Assembly (NCBI GenBank): GCA_964394475.1
Contig: CAYMXZ010000152.1
Coordinates: forward strand, 1-8,647
Reading direction: 5' to 3'
Length of the DNA stretch: 8,647 nucleotides
Source: RQOF01 sp964394475
GTDB lineage: Bacteria; Calditrichota; Calditrichia; RBG-13-44-9
In this document: positions 1 through 6,321 of the stretch, piece by piece
Numbering within the stretch: the first letter of the stretch is position 1
Layout: each line of letters begins with the position of its first letter
The notes under the pieces: generated by a model
What the model was told of the DNA's origin: nothing
Seen by the model: the letters and a program-made list of their open reading frames with translations, nothing else
The model's database searches: none
Translations under genes and position numbers: made by a program

Positions 1-971
1 ATCTGGATAGGTTCCTCGATATAGACCGTGCTGTCAGATCGCAACCAGCATCCGGCTCTCACCGCTAGATCAAGGCATTCTCTATTTCCCGTTTTACTGA
101 TGTCTGGCTGGGTGTTTATTACCAATGGGACTTTTTTCCAGGTTTCGATTTGGAAGCGGGTCATGGACACCATGGTACGTTCGGCAGTCAGGTAATCTGG
201 AAAAGGATTGGGTAGGGCATTGGTATGACCCTCACCCCAGAAGCCGTACATCATCAAATCCATAAATTCTACCAGTGGATTTCCATCGAATTCGCTGGCC
301 ATTAGCTCATTCAGTTCCTGAAAAGCCTTTTGAAATTCGGGATGATCATAACGCGGTTCACGGTACTCCCAATCACCTTCACCCTGGACATCTTTTTCCC
401 CGCGCATTCTTCCGATTTTTACCAATGGCACTTTTTTCTGCAGAAAGTCCGGCATGGCCAACCGCGAAGGTTGAAAATTAGGGCTGGACAGCTGAATGCG
501 GAAACCGACTCGCAGATTGTATTGTTTTGCCGCCTCAAAGGTAAGCTTCCATACCGGATGAAGATTTAGCTTCCCGGGGGCGCTTTGTACATCCCGCCAG
601 TCACAACGGATGTACAACACATCCATAAAAGGTAAGGAGGCTAACTTTTCAATCTGTGCTTCCAGCGTATCTTTTCCTTCGCGCACCGGAACAGCCGGAC
701 CATTTTCCTCCCAGGTATATCCCACCAATCCATTCCCAAAATTTTTAATATGCTCTCGGGAGGGATTTGTCCAGGCGATGGTCTGCCACCCTTCGTCCTG
801 TTCAATTCCAAAAGGTCCCTGATTCAGCCGGTCGGAAGGAGTCGGTGCGGGGCCAAAATCATATCCATCCCAGCGATGGTCTGGCACATCAGCTGATAAA
901 GATTTGAATGTGAGTCCTAATAGCAGAGGGGTAACGGCACCGGTCTTTAAAAAATTTCGTCGATTCATCAT
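1..971 (-). CDS. Tat-exported glycoside hydrolase-like protein (DUF4832/GH42-like), C-terminus cut off by window edge
   Basis: A continuous reading frame runs from ATG at 971 to the left edge, giving 323 residues with no stop. A tandem ATG at 968 is an alternative start; 971 is preferred because AAAGGA (979-984) lies 7 bases before it. The N-terminus has a twin-arginine signal: NRRNFLK (residues 3-9), a hydrophobic stretch to about residue 22, and a probable cleavage site after LSA27. The mature part resembles a TIM-barrel glycosidase of the DUF4832/GH42-like type. It has DWRDVQSAPGKLN near residues 124-136, VGFRIQL near 154-160, and YGFWGEGH (243-250), where E247 is a candidate catalytic acid/base. 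Known for the family: such proteins are usually secreted and often act on plant or algal sugars, but substrates are poorly defined. Inference: it supplies sugar to the SGLT-like importer encoded upstream. The second catalytic acid would lie beyond the window. Confident of export, less so of enzyme class. Confidence 0.8.
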   Translation of the reverse strand, partial: MMNRRNFLKTGAVTPLLLGLTFKSLSADVPDHRWDGYDFGPAPTPSDRLNQGPFGIEQDEGWQTIAWTNPSREHIKNFGNGLVGYTWEENGPAVPVREGKDTLEAQIEKLASLPFMDVLYIRCDWRDVQSAPGKLNLHPVWKLTFEAAKQYNLRVGFRIQLSSPNFQPSRLAMPDFLQKKVPLVKIGRMRGEKDVQGEGDWEYREPRYDHPEFQKAFQELNELMASEFDGNPLVEFMDLMMYGFWGEGHTNALPNPFPDYLTAERTMVSMTRFQIETWKKVPLVINTQPDISKTGNRECLDLAVRAGCWLRSDSTVYIEEPIQ

Positions 972-1244
972 GCTCGTGTCCTTTGTTTTATTCAAACGTA
1001 ATTTTTAAAAATATTTTATTTCAGAATGATCAGTTTTCGTTTTAAAGCGGATGTATAGCTTTGAGAGGAGTTATACATAGAGCATACATGATAGACCATT
1101 TAAAAATCATTTTTTGAATTGGACTTTGTTATTAATGAGAAATGATTTTGTTCATAATTTTTTTGAAATTGAAAAGACCAGTTTTTTAATGTAAGCGAGA
1201 AATTCGGAAATGTCCAGATAGTTGAGTCAATATGATTAGTTTTT
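972..1244. other. AT-rich spacer upstream of the exported glycosidase gene, with an operator-like inverted repeat
   Basis: This stretch lies between the stop of the small overlapping ORF and the glycosidase ATG. It is clearly richer in A and T than the genes around it, and I find no convincing reading frame, terminator or sigma-70 promoter. The one structured element is ATGTATA (1051-1057) facing TATACAT (1072-1078), with centres 21 bases apart, plus another ATACAT at 1085-1090. These sit 80-120 bases upstream of the glycosidase start, where a regulator could bind. The length of the spacer suggests that the glycosidase has its own promoter. Confidence 0.4.
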
Positions 1245-1379
1245 TTACTGCATGCGTTCCAGATGCCAGGAAATACCTTCGTCCAGTTGCCGAGAGCTTT
1301 CTTTCCAAATTGCATTAACCAGTAAAATAGATATAAATCCCAATAATAATGATAACCACCATTGCCGAGAAAATGACAT
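1245..1379 (-). CDS. Probable 44-residue single-pass membrane protein overlapping the 3' end of the symporter gene
   Basis: The frame starts at ATG 1379, inside the last codons of the symporter gene but shifted by +1, and ends with TAA at 1247-1245, 70 bases past the symporter stop. It encodes MSFSRQ, then a hydrophobic segment WWLSLLLGFISILLVNAIW (residues 7-25), then a charged tail KESSRQLDEGISWHLERMQ (26-44). By eye this is a plausible single-pass membrane peptide with an amphipathic cytoplasmic or periplasmic tail. Support: the 70 bases after the symporter stop are about 47% GC, far above the AT-rich DNA that begins right at the TAA, so selection on coding is likely. Weakness: the start has only a poor GGA-type ribosome site, so translation may depend on coupling to the symporter. 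Alternatives are a true C-terminal part of the symporter joined by frameshifting, or a relic. I do not recognise a family. Confidence 0.5.
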   Translation of the reverse strand: MSFSRQWWLSLLLGFISILLVNAIWKESSRQLDEGISWHLERMQ

Positions 1380-3069
1380 TTGAGATTTTCCAACTGGCAC
1401 GAGTGGCGGCGCGTTGTTCGGGGGTAATTGTGCCGAAGGTTAATCCGGTGATTTTTTCATAAGAAGGAGCTGGAGTTAAGTAGCTTACTACCACCATAAC
1501 AATAATACTGACCAGCAAAATGAAGATACTGTAATACTGGAAAAAAATGTTATTGACAATCCACAGAAATGATCCTGGCTGATAACTGAATCCAGTCATT
1601 AGTTTGACTGGAGTGTCGATAGCCAGGCGGATTAAACCCAGAGAAAAGCCGGTGATCAATGCGGCCAGGCATCCTTTAGTGTTCAGGCGTTTGTAAAAGA
1701 CTCCCAGAAAAAAGACGACGGCGATTGGAGGGGCGAGATATGACTGGACTCCTTGCAGATAATCATATAATCCCTTTCCTCCTCTGATCACCGGAATCCA
1801 GAGAAGTCCCACCACCACCATCACGGTCGTGGCCACTCGTCCCATCCACACTAACTTTTCCTGGGACACATCAGGCCGCAGTCGCGAGTAAAAATCCATC
1901 GTGAATAGAGTGGAGCTGGCATTAAAGACACCGGCCAGAGAACTCATCAGTGCGGCCAGCAAACCGGCCACCACCAGGCCTCTAATCCCGACTGGAAGTA
2001 CGGAAGCGACCATTAAAGGGAATGCCTGCTGGGCATTATCACGAATGATCTGTCCCTGTGCATCAAGCAGTTGGTGTTGGATGATAGGGACTTTACCGCT
2101 CAGAGCCAGGGCGTAACAAATTATACCTGGAATAATAAAAATAAATACCGGGAGTAATTTAAAGTAAGCGGCCGCAATAGTACCTCGCCGGGCCTGGGTT
2201 TCGTTGAGAGCTCCGAGGGCTCTCTGCACAATATACTGATCAGTGCACCAGTACCACAAACCGATAAACGGAGCGCAGATCAGCATGCCCAGCCAGGGGT
2301 AGTTGTCGTTAAAGTACCAGGCCATCCGGCCAGTTTCTTTCACCGGTTCCCAGGTGGCTTCCACCCCAGGGGGCACCATTGGCTTCCACAGGTTGAACAT
2401 CTCAGAACCGACAATGGCCCGTAATTCTGACCATCCTCCCAGCGCATGTAATCCAAAGAAGGTGACCAGAGCCGAACCAACGATTAAGATAATGGTCTGC
2501 ATGGCTTCAGTATAAGCGACTGTCCCCAACCCTCCCAGAATGGTATAAATGCCGGTAATGACCACCACCAGAATCGAACCAATCCAGAAACTGTCCATCC
2601 CTAGGAAATTCATTTCAGGCAACAGAACCGAGAAGACAATCCCTCCGGCAAAAATACCCACTGCAATTTTGGTTAGCACATAAGCGACCAGAGAAATTCC
2701 AGAAAGCACGGTGCGGGCAATGGGGGAGTATCGTCTCTCTAAAAATTCAGGCATCGTAAATACTTTCGATCGCAAGTAAAAAGGAACCATTACCCAGCCC
2801 AATACCAATAGACACCAAGCATGCAGTTCGTAGTGCGCCATTGCCACTCCATCAGTAGCACCCGAGCCTGCCAGTCCGACAATATGCTCGGATCCAATGT
2901 TGGAGGCAAATATGGAGGCACCGACAATAAACCAACTCAGATGTCTTCCGGCTAAAAAATAATCAGTGGAGGTTTTACCCTGCCGCCGAATTACCCACCA
3001 GGCGATTCCCAGAATGAGGATGAAATAACCTGCGATTACGATCCAATCGATAGATTGCAAGGCACTCAT
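1315..3069 (-). CDS. SGLT-type sodium/sugar symporter (SSS/SLC5 family)
   Basis: This is an inner-membrane solute:sodium symporter of 584 residues, with about 14 hydrophobic segments and the LeuT fold expected for the family (vSGLT about 540, human SGLT1 664). From memory it aligns closely with SGLT1. ASNIGSEHIVGLAGSG (55-70) carries A55 and I58 of the Na2 site, and S376/S377 in LMSSL complete it. Probable sugar ligands are H62, E81, K304 in YFKLLP, and Q439 in DYLQG. LWYWCTDQYIVQR (271-283) is nearly the SGLT1 sequence, with Y273 and W274 where SGLT1 has its gate residues. FTMPEFLERRY (104-114) is the usual loop motif. The start at 3069 has AAGGA 7 bases upstream. It lies 56 bases downstream of the epimerase gene and is probably cotranscribed with it. 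Glucose or galactose is the likeliest substrate; myo-inositol or another hexose cannot be excluded. Confidence 0.93.
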   Translation of the reverse strand: MSALQSIDWIVIAGYFILILGIAWWVIRRQGKTSTDYFLAGRHLSWFIVGASIFASNIGSEHIVGLAGSGATDGVAMAHYELHAWCLLVLGWVMVPFYLRSKVFTMPEFLERRYSPIARTVLSGISLVAYVLTKIAVGIFAGGIVFSVLLPEMNFLGMDSFWIGSILVVVITGIYTILGGLGTVAYTEAMQTIILIVGSALVTFFGLHALGGWSELRAIVGSEMFNLWKPMVPPGVEATWEPVKETGRMAWYFNDNYPWLGMLICAPFIGLWYWCTDQYIVQRALGALNETQARRGTIAAAYFKLLPVFIFIIPGIICYALALSGKVPIIQHQLLDAQGQIIRDNAQQAFPLMVASVLPVGIRGLVVAGLLAALMSSLAGVFNASSTLFTMDFYSRLRPDVSQEKLVWMGRVATTVMVVVGLLWIPVIRGGKGLYDYLQGVQSYLAPPIAVVFFLGVFYKRLNTKGCLAALITGFSLGLIRLAIDTPVKLMTGFSYQPGSFLWIVNNIFFQYYSIFILLVSIIVMVVVSYLTPAPSYEKITGLTFGTITPEQRAATRASWKISNVIFSAMVVIIIIGIYIYFTG

Positions 3070-3125
3070 CTCCGGTTCCTTTTTAAGTATGTTGTTTTAG
3101 ATTCTTCTTATCTAGCAGCCATTTA

Positions 3126-4181
3126 TCAGGTGAAAAATTTATAAATCGTCGTTTGTTGATAAATTTCTCCTGGTTTCAGGACCACCGAGGGGAAATGGGG
3201 ATGATGGGGAGAATCTGGAAAATGCTGAGCCTCCAGGCAAAGGGCTGCCCGTTGTTGATAGGCGATTCCCCGTTTTCCTTTTATCGAGCCGTCCAGAAAA
3301 TTGCCCGAATAAAATTGTAAACCGGGTTGATCAGTAAATACTTCCAGGTTTCGCCGGGTTTTAGGATCAAAAACAGTTGCCACTTTTTTGACCTGACCTC
3401 TCTGATAATTATTCAGAACATAATTGTGGTCATACCCATGCGCCCGTGTAAGCTGTGGATGTAAATCATCAATTCGCCGTCCCACCGGAGTCGGTTTTCG
3501 AAAGTCGAGCGGGGTGTTATCCACTGGCATGAATTCCCCGGTGGGAATAAGGTTCTGGTCAATGGCCGTTATAAAATCTGCATCTATAGTTAACTCATGA
3601 TCCAGAATGGAAGTGTTTCCATCGCCTGATAGATTAAAGTAAGAATGATGGGTTGGATTGAGAATGGTAGGTTGGTCGGTTTTTCCTTCATAAGAAATGA
3701 TCAGCTGGTCATCAGCGGTGAGTGTATAGATTACCTGCAGGGTCAACGTTCCTGGATATCCTTCTTCACCAGCTGGACTGTTATAAGTGAGTTGCAGAGC
3801 AGGTTCTGTGGCCGTTTTAAGTGGTTCAGCTTTCCACAGAACTTTAGAAAATCCCCGTATGCCTCCATGCAAATGATTTTTTCCATCATTGAGGGGAAGG
3901 TTATATTCTTTCCCATCCAGGTAAAATTTTCCTCCCGCAATGCGATTGCCAAATCTGCCGACGATAGCCCCAAAATAAGCTTTATCATTCAGATATCCAT
4001 TAAGTGTATCATATCCTAAGACAATATCAGAAAATTTTTTATTTTTATCTTTGAGCAAAATATGGGTAACAATTGCTCCATAATTGATGATATTGATGCA
4101 AGTTCCTTCTGCATTCTTCAAAGAATAGAGAAAAACCTTTCGTCCATCCGCAAGTGTACCAAAGATTTTTTTTTCCAACAT
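3126..4181 (-). CDS. galM: Aldose 1-epimerase (mutarotase)
   Basis: Cytoplasmic enzyme that interconverts alpha and beta anomers of glucose, galactose and related aldoses, feeding newly imported sugar into the Leloir pathway or glycolysis. Its 351 residues match the usual family length, and no signal peptide is seen. Family motifs occur in order: GRFGNRIAGGKF (75-86) with substrate-binding R76; NHLHGG (102-107) with H105; NPTHHSYFNLSG (175-186) with the catalytic acid H179; GYDHNYVLN (249-257) with D251; LQFYSGNFLDG (288-298); and LEAQHFPDSP (316-325) with the catalytic base E317. One small oddity is HHPHFPS after SP, where most homologues have NHPNFPS. The start at 4181 has AAGGG 8 bases upstream. 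It is the first gene of the likely epimerase-symporter unit, which supports the symporter being a hexose importer. Confidence 0.95.
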   Translation of the reverse strand: MLEKKIFGTLADGRKVFLYSLKNAEGTCINIINYGAIVTHILLKDKNKKFSDIVLGYDTLNGYLNDKAYFGAIVGRFGNRIAGGKFYLDGKEYNLPLNDGKNHLHGGIRGFSKVLWKAEPLKTATEPALQLTYNSPAGEEGYPGTLTLQVIYTLTADDQLIISYEGKTDQPTILNPTHHSYFNLSGDGNTSILDHELTIDADFITAIDQNLIPTGEFMPVDNTPLDFRKPTPVGRRIDDLHPQLTRAHGYDHNYVLNNYQRGQVKKVATVFDPKTRRNLEVFTDQPGLQFYSGNFLDGSIKGKRGIAYQQRAALCLEAQHFPDSPHHPHFPSVVLKPGEIYQQTTIYKFFT

Positions 4182-4516
4182 CGCAGTTGCCCTTTTTTAA
4201 TTAACCGGGATAACAGAACTTCGCTGGTCAGTCGTATGGTTCATCTATTTTTTTTCAATTCAATATCTCGAATTGTAAATGTAATAGATTATATTGACAG
4301 CAAATATAAATTTCTGAAACGAAATTTTCTACTTTAATTTTTTTTAGGTTAAGGGGATGGTTTTGAAAAACACAAGCCATTTTACCTCTTCAGGTAATTG
4401 AGATATTTGATGAGAAAAGCTTGGGGAGACAAAAAAATGTCACGTGAATCTTCTTAATGATAGACGGAAGTCTTTAATAAACAAAAGACTGACCTCATTC
4501 CCAGCTGAACGATTCT
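4182..4516. other. Spacer upstream of the epimerase gene, with small hairpins
   Basis: No reading frame here looks coding. The half nearest the epimerase should hold its promoter (see separate entry). The other half lies just downstream of the 69-residue membrane protein on the minus strand. It has two perfect short inverted repeats: AGTCTTT/AAAGACT (4469-4475 and 4484-4490, 8-base loop) and TTACCT/AGGTAA (4382-4387 and 4392-4397, 4-base loop). Neither has a T-run in either direction, so they are not classical terminators, though the first could help end transcription of the small gene. Confidence 0.4.
4256..4293 (-). promoter_or_regulatory. Candidate promoter -10 and operator-like inverted repeat upstream of galM
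   Basis: Reading the minus strand, a perfect TATAAT occurs at 4293-4288, about 107 bases before the epimerase start. Its spacing region lacks a good -35 box. Just downstream, at roughly +6 to +25 of the predicted transcript start, lie CAATTC (4256-4261) and GAATTG (4270-4275), a 6-base inverted repeat. A repressor bound there would block this promoter, which would suit a sugar-inducible unit. Both elements sit in AT-rich DNA, so chance is a real alternative. Confidence 0.25.
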
Positions 4517-4726
4517 TCAGGCTTTAGGCCGGTAGCCAAGAATGCGGGCAGGTAAAAATAGTACTGCCCTCAGAAAAGCAAATAACGCCTCGAAAGTAAT
4601 GCCTATTAATCGAAAGGGTAGTGATAACAGCCACACCACTGGCCACAAAAGCAGAGCGAGCAGTGCCAGCGGCCAGCACAGCACAAAAAGAATGCACCAC
4701 ATGATAAAAATAAAAAATGATTTCAT
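4517..4726 (-). CDS. Conserved-type small hydrophobic membrane protein, 69 residues, function unknown
   Basis: The protein is almost wholly hydrophobic from residue 4 to about 60, with prolines P19, P29, P37 and P59 that would kink its helices, and a short basic end (R61 to K68). I expect two membrane segments: about 4-27 (FFIFIMWCILFVLCWPLALL and onward) and about 40-60. The WPLALLAL...WP pattern and the LFLPARILGYR end resemble small hypothetical proteins I recall from many bacteria, but I know of no assigned function. The start at 4726 has only a weak AAGAAG ribosome site; ATG at 4702 (residue 9) is possible but would remove part of the first segment. It stands alone, 171 bases below the radical SAM gene and 335 bases above the epimerase. 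Coding is supported by its coherent membrane pattern and by a GC content well above its flanks. Confidence 0.75.
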   Translation of the reverse strand: MKSFFIFIMWCILFVLCWPLALLALLLWPVVWLLSLPFRLIGITFEALFAFLRAVLFLPARILGYRPKA

Positions 4727-4897
4727 CTTCTTATCTCGAATATTTTAGAACAACCCTCCCCAAAAGAATAGTTTGCTGGTCATACTTGACGTCACTGATA
4801 GAATGATTTCTTACCAACCTCTGAAAAATTTTTGTTCATCTTCAATTACTCTGAGAATGAAAGTTTTCTACAAGAAAGTATACGGTAATAATCGTCA

Positions 4898-5863
4898 TCA
4901 TTCTTCCGACGCTTCTTCCTGACGACTTAGAACAGCTGAGTCGGAGTGAAAAGGATTTTCTCGGGTAAAATCAGGTAGATAATGCTCCTGACTTTCCAGT
5001 TCCTGAATAAAGGCATTTTCGAGTCCAAGCTGAAGAGCGTAATCGATTATTTCATCATATTCAACTGGGTTTAATTTGCGGTTAAGTTCGGGATAGAAAC
5101 AGGCTTTATATTGTGGTGAATACTGGGACATGATACTCACAAAAATATCTGGAGATAAATCGGCTAATAAGCGCAGGCATTTTTTACTGTTGTCCAGATG
5201 ACCCGGCAACACCAGATGTCGCACCAATACACCTTTTACTGCTATCCCCTCATTGTCAATTTTCAGGTGACCAACCTGCTCCAGCATTTCCTGAAGAACC
5301 GTAGGAATAATTTCCTGATAATTGTTCACACCCGATAGCTTTTTTCCCAGATCCTTATCCAGATATTTTATATCGGGCAGGTAGATATCCACCAGGCCAT
5401 TGATCTGTCGTAGGGCATCAACCGAGTCATAACCATTAGAGTTATAGACAACTGGAATCGAAAGCCCTTTAGTTTTAGCAATCCTTATCGCATCGGCCAT
5501 CTGGAAAATCATATGAGAAGGGGAGACGAAGTTGATATTATGAGCACCCAGGTCTTGCAGGCGAAGCATTTCTATAGCCAGTTCTGGCGCGCTCAGAATT
5601 CTGGGGCGATGATTCTTAAATTCCTGGCTGATCTGATAATTCTGGCAGAATACACAGTGAAGATTACAGCCAGCAAAAAAAATGGTGCCGGAGCCGCTGG
5701 TCCCGGAAATTGGCGGTTCCTCTCCAAAATGCAGACCGATGTGAGAGACATACATATCGGCAGGGATCTGGCAGAACCCGAGACGACCCTCCAGCCGGTT
5801 CGTTCCACATTTTCGGGGACAGCATTCGCAGTTTTTCAGTTTTTCTGTAATGGCTCCATTCAT
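4898..5863 (-). CDS. PflX-like radical SAM protein (COG1313; glycyl-radical activase homologue)
   Basis: A 321-residue radical SAM enzyme expected to bind a 4Fe-4S cluster and cleave S-adenosylmethionine to a 5'-deoxyadenosyl radical. The cluster motif is GCNLHCVFCQN, with C66, C70 and C73 (CX3CX2C). Ahead of it is the conserved PflX head: C12, C14, C15, C19 and C31 in CCPRKCGTNR...GFCQ, which may bind a further metal centre, then SGSGTIFFAGC. Other family features are SPSH (114-117), YNSNGYDS (140-147) and YLPDIKY (161-167), all in the partial TIM barrel. Members are annotated as pyruvate formate-lyase activating-enzyme homologues, but most have no proven substrate, and no glycyl-radical enzyme is encoded in this window. 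The acidic tail (RQEEASEE) looks dispensable. The start at 5863 has a modest GGAAATGAG site just upstream. It appears monocistronic. Family assignment is firm; function is open. Confidence 0.92.
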   Translation of the reverse strand: MNGAITEKLKNCECCPRKCGTNRLEGRLGFCQIPADMYVSHIGLHFGEEPPISGTSGSGTIFFAGCNLHCVFCQNYQISQEFKNHRPRILSAPELAIEMLRLQDLGAHNINFVSPSHMIFQMADAIRIAKTKGLSIPVVYNSNGYDSVDALRQINGLVDIYLPDIKYLDKDLGKKLSGVNNYQEIIPTVLQEMLEQVGHLKIDNEGIAVKGVLVRHLVLPGHLDNSKKCLRLLADLSPDIFVSIMSQYSPQYKACFYPELNRKLNPVEYDEIIDYALQLGLENAFIQELESQEHYLPDFTRENPFHSDSAVLSRQEEASEE

Positions 5864-5899
5864 CTCATTTCCGTATCCGCTGGTCTATTCAATCCTATT

Positions 5900-5917
5900 A
5901 ATCATCAACTGATGATT
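5900..5917 (-). promoter_or_regulatory. Inverted repeat in the upstream region of the radical SAM gene
   Basis: AATCATC (5900-5906) and GATGATT (5911-5917) form a perfect 7-base inverted repeat around AACT, 36 bases before the radical SAM start on the minus strand. A TAGAAT (minus strand, 5923-5918) abuts it and could be a -10 box, but no matching -35 box is seen. It could be an operator or a short hairpin in the leader. Weak on its own. Confidence 0.25.
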
Positions 5918-6057
5918 CTATTGGAACTTGTTCAAAAAAGCAGTTAAATAACAGCTAAATTTAAGTAAAATTTTTGAAGTAATAAATAAAAGTAAAAAAG
6001 GTGGTGCTAATAGTATCTAAAAAATACTTTCAAAGCCATTGCTATAAAAATTAATCA

Positions 6058-6086
6058 TTGCAATGCCTGCAGCGATCTTTTAAATT
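6058..6086 (+). promoter_or_regulatory. Candidate sigma-70 promoter of tRNA-Arg
   Basis: TTGCAA (6058-6063) and TAAATT (6081-6086) are separated by 17 bases, each matching the consensus at 4 of 6 positions. A transcript would start near 6093, about 10 bases before the mature tRNA. Position and spacing fit better than the individual boxes do. Confidence 0.45.
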
Positions 6087-6102
6087 TTCACACTTAAATT
6101 CT

Positions 6103-6176
6103 GCCCCAGTAGCTCAGTAGGATAGAGCACCGGATTCCTAATCCGGGGGTCGTGAGTTCGAATCTCGCCTGGGGTA
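6103..6176 (+). tRNA. tRNA-Arg (anticodon CCT)
   Basis: A full cloverleaf of 74 bases can be folded. The acceptor stem is GCCCCAG (6103-6109) with CTGGGGT (6169-6175), including one G-U pair, and the discriminator is A6176. The D arm is GCTC/GAGC (6112-6115, 6125-6128). The anticodon stem is CCGGA/TCCGG with loop TTCCTAA, placing anticodon CCT at 6137-6139, which reads the arginine codon AGG. The variable loop is 5 bases, and the T arm GTGAG/CTCGC encloses TTCGAAT. CCA is not encoded, so it must be added by a nucleotidyltransferase. I found no second copy of the 3' end in the window, so there is no sign of an integrated element using this gene as its attachment site. Confidence 0.97.
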
Positions 6177-6218
6177 CTTTTGGAATTCATATTTTATATT
6201 TAATATTTAAGAGTTGGG

Positions 6219-6270
6219 GGAGGTGAGAATGGGGTTGATTGAGGTGAAGAGTGAAGGGATAGAAATTTAG
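6219..6270 (+). other. Possible 13-codon leader ORF with a near-ideal ribosome site
   Basis: GGAGGTGA (6219-6226) is an 8-base match to the complement of the usual 16S rRNA 3' end and lies 5 bases (from GGAGG) before ATG at 6229. The frame encodes MGLIEVKSEGIEI and stops at 6270, which is 51 bases before the TPR gene. It sits in a purine-rich tract, so the match may be compositional. It could be a leader peptide or a ribosome standby site for the next gene. There is no run of a single amino acid that would suggest classical attenuation. Confidence 0.25.
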
Positions 6271-6321
6271 TTATTAATTATTTTGTATTTTTTATTTTTT
6301 ACTATTATTGAGGAGAGATGG

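Noticed and set aside
1100..1393. A 97-codon minus-strand frame overlapping the symporter 3' end.
   Set aside because: Its second half is low-complexity AT-rich sequence, and it ignores the composition change at 1245. The +1 frame ending at 1245 explains the GC-richer part better.
4294..4299. A perfect TTGACA on the plus strand.
   Set aside because: No acceptable -10 box lies 16-18 bases downstream, and no plus-strand gene follows.
4301..4308. TATATTTG on the minus strand, matching the Bacteroidetes -7 promoter element TAnnTTTG.
   Set aside because: No TTTG/TTG element lies at the -33 position, and the Shine-Dalgarno usage of the window argues against a typical Bacteroidetes genome.
4787..4794. 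TGACGTCA palindrome between the radical SAM gene and the 69-residue protein gene.
   Set aside because: A single 8-base palindrome without flanking symmetry or promoter context is too likely by chance to call.
5513..5947. A 144-codon plus-strand frame opposite the radical SAM gene, and other long opposite-strand frames.
   Set aside because: They lie antisense to genes with clear family motifs, lack ribosome sites and encode no recognisable protein.
6103..6176. tRNA-Arg as an attachment site for an integrated element.
   Set aside because: tRNA-Arg genes are common integration sites, but I found no repeated copy of the 3' end and no integrase or phage-like gene in the window.
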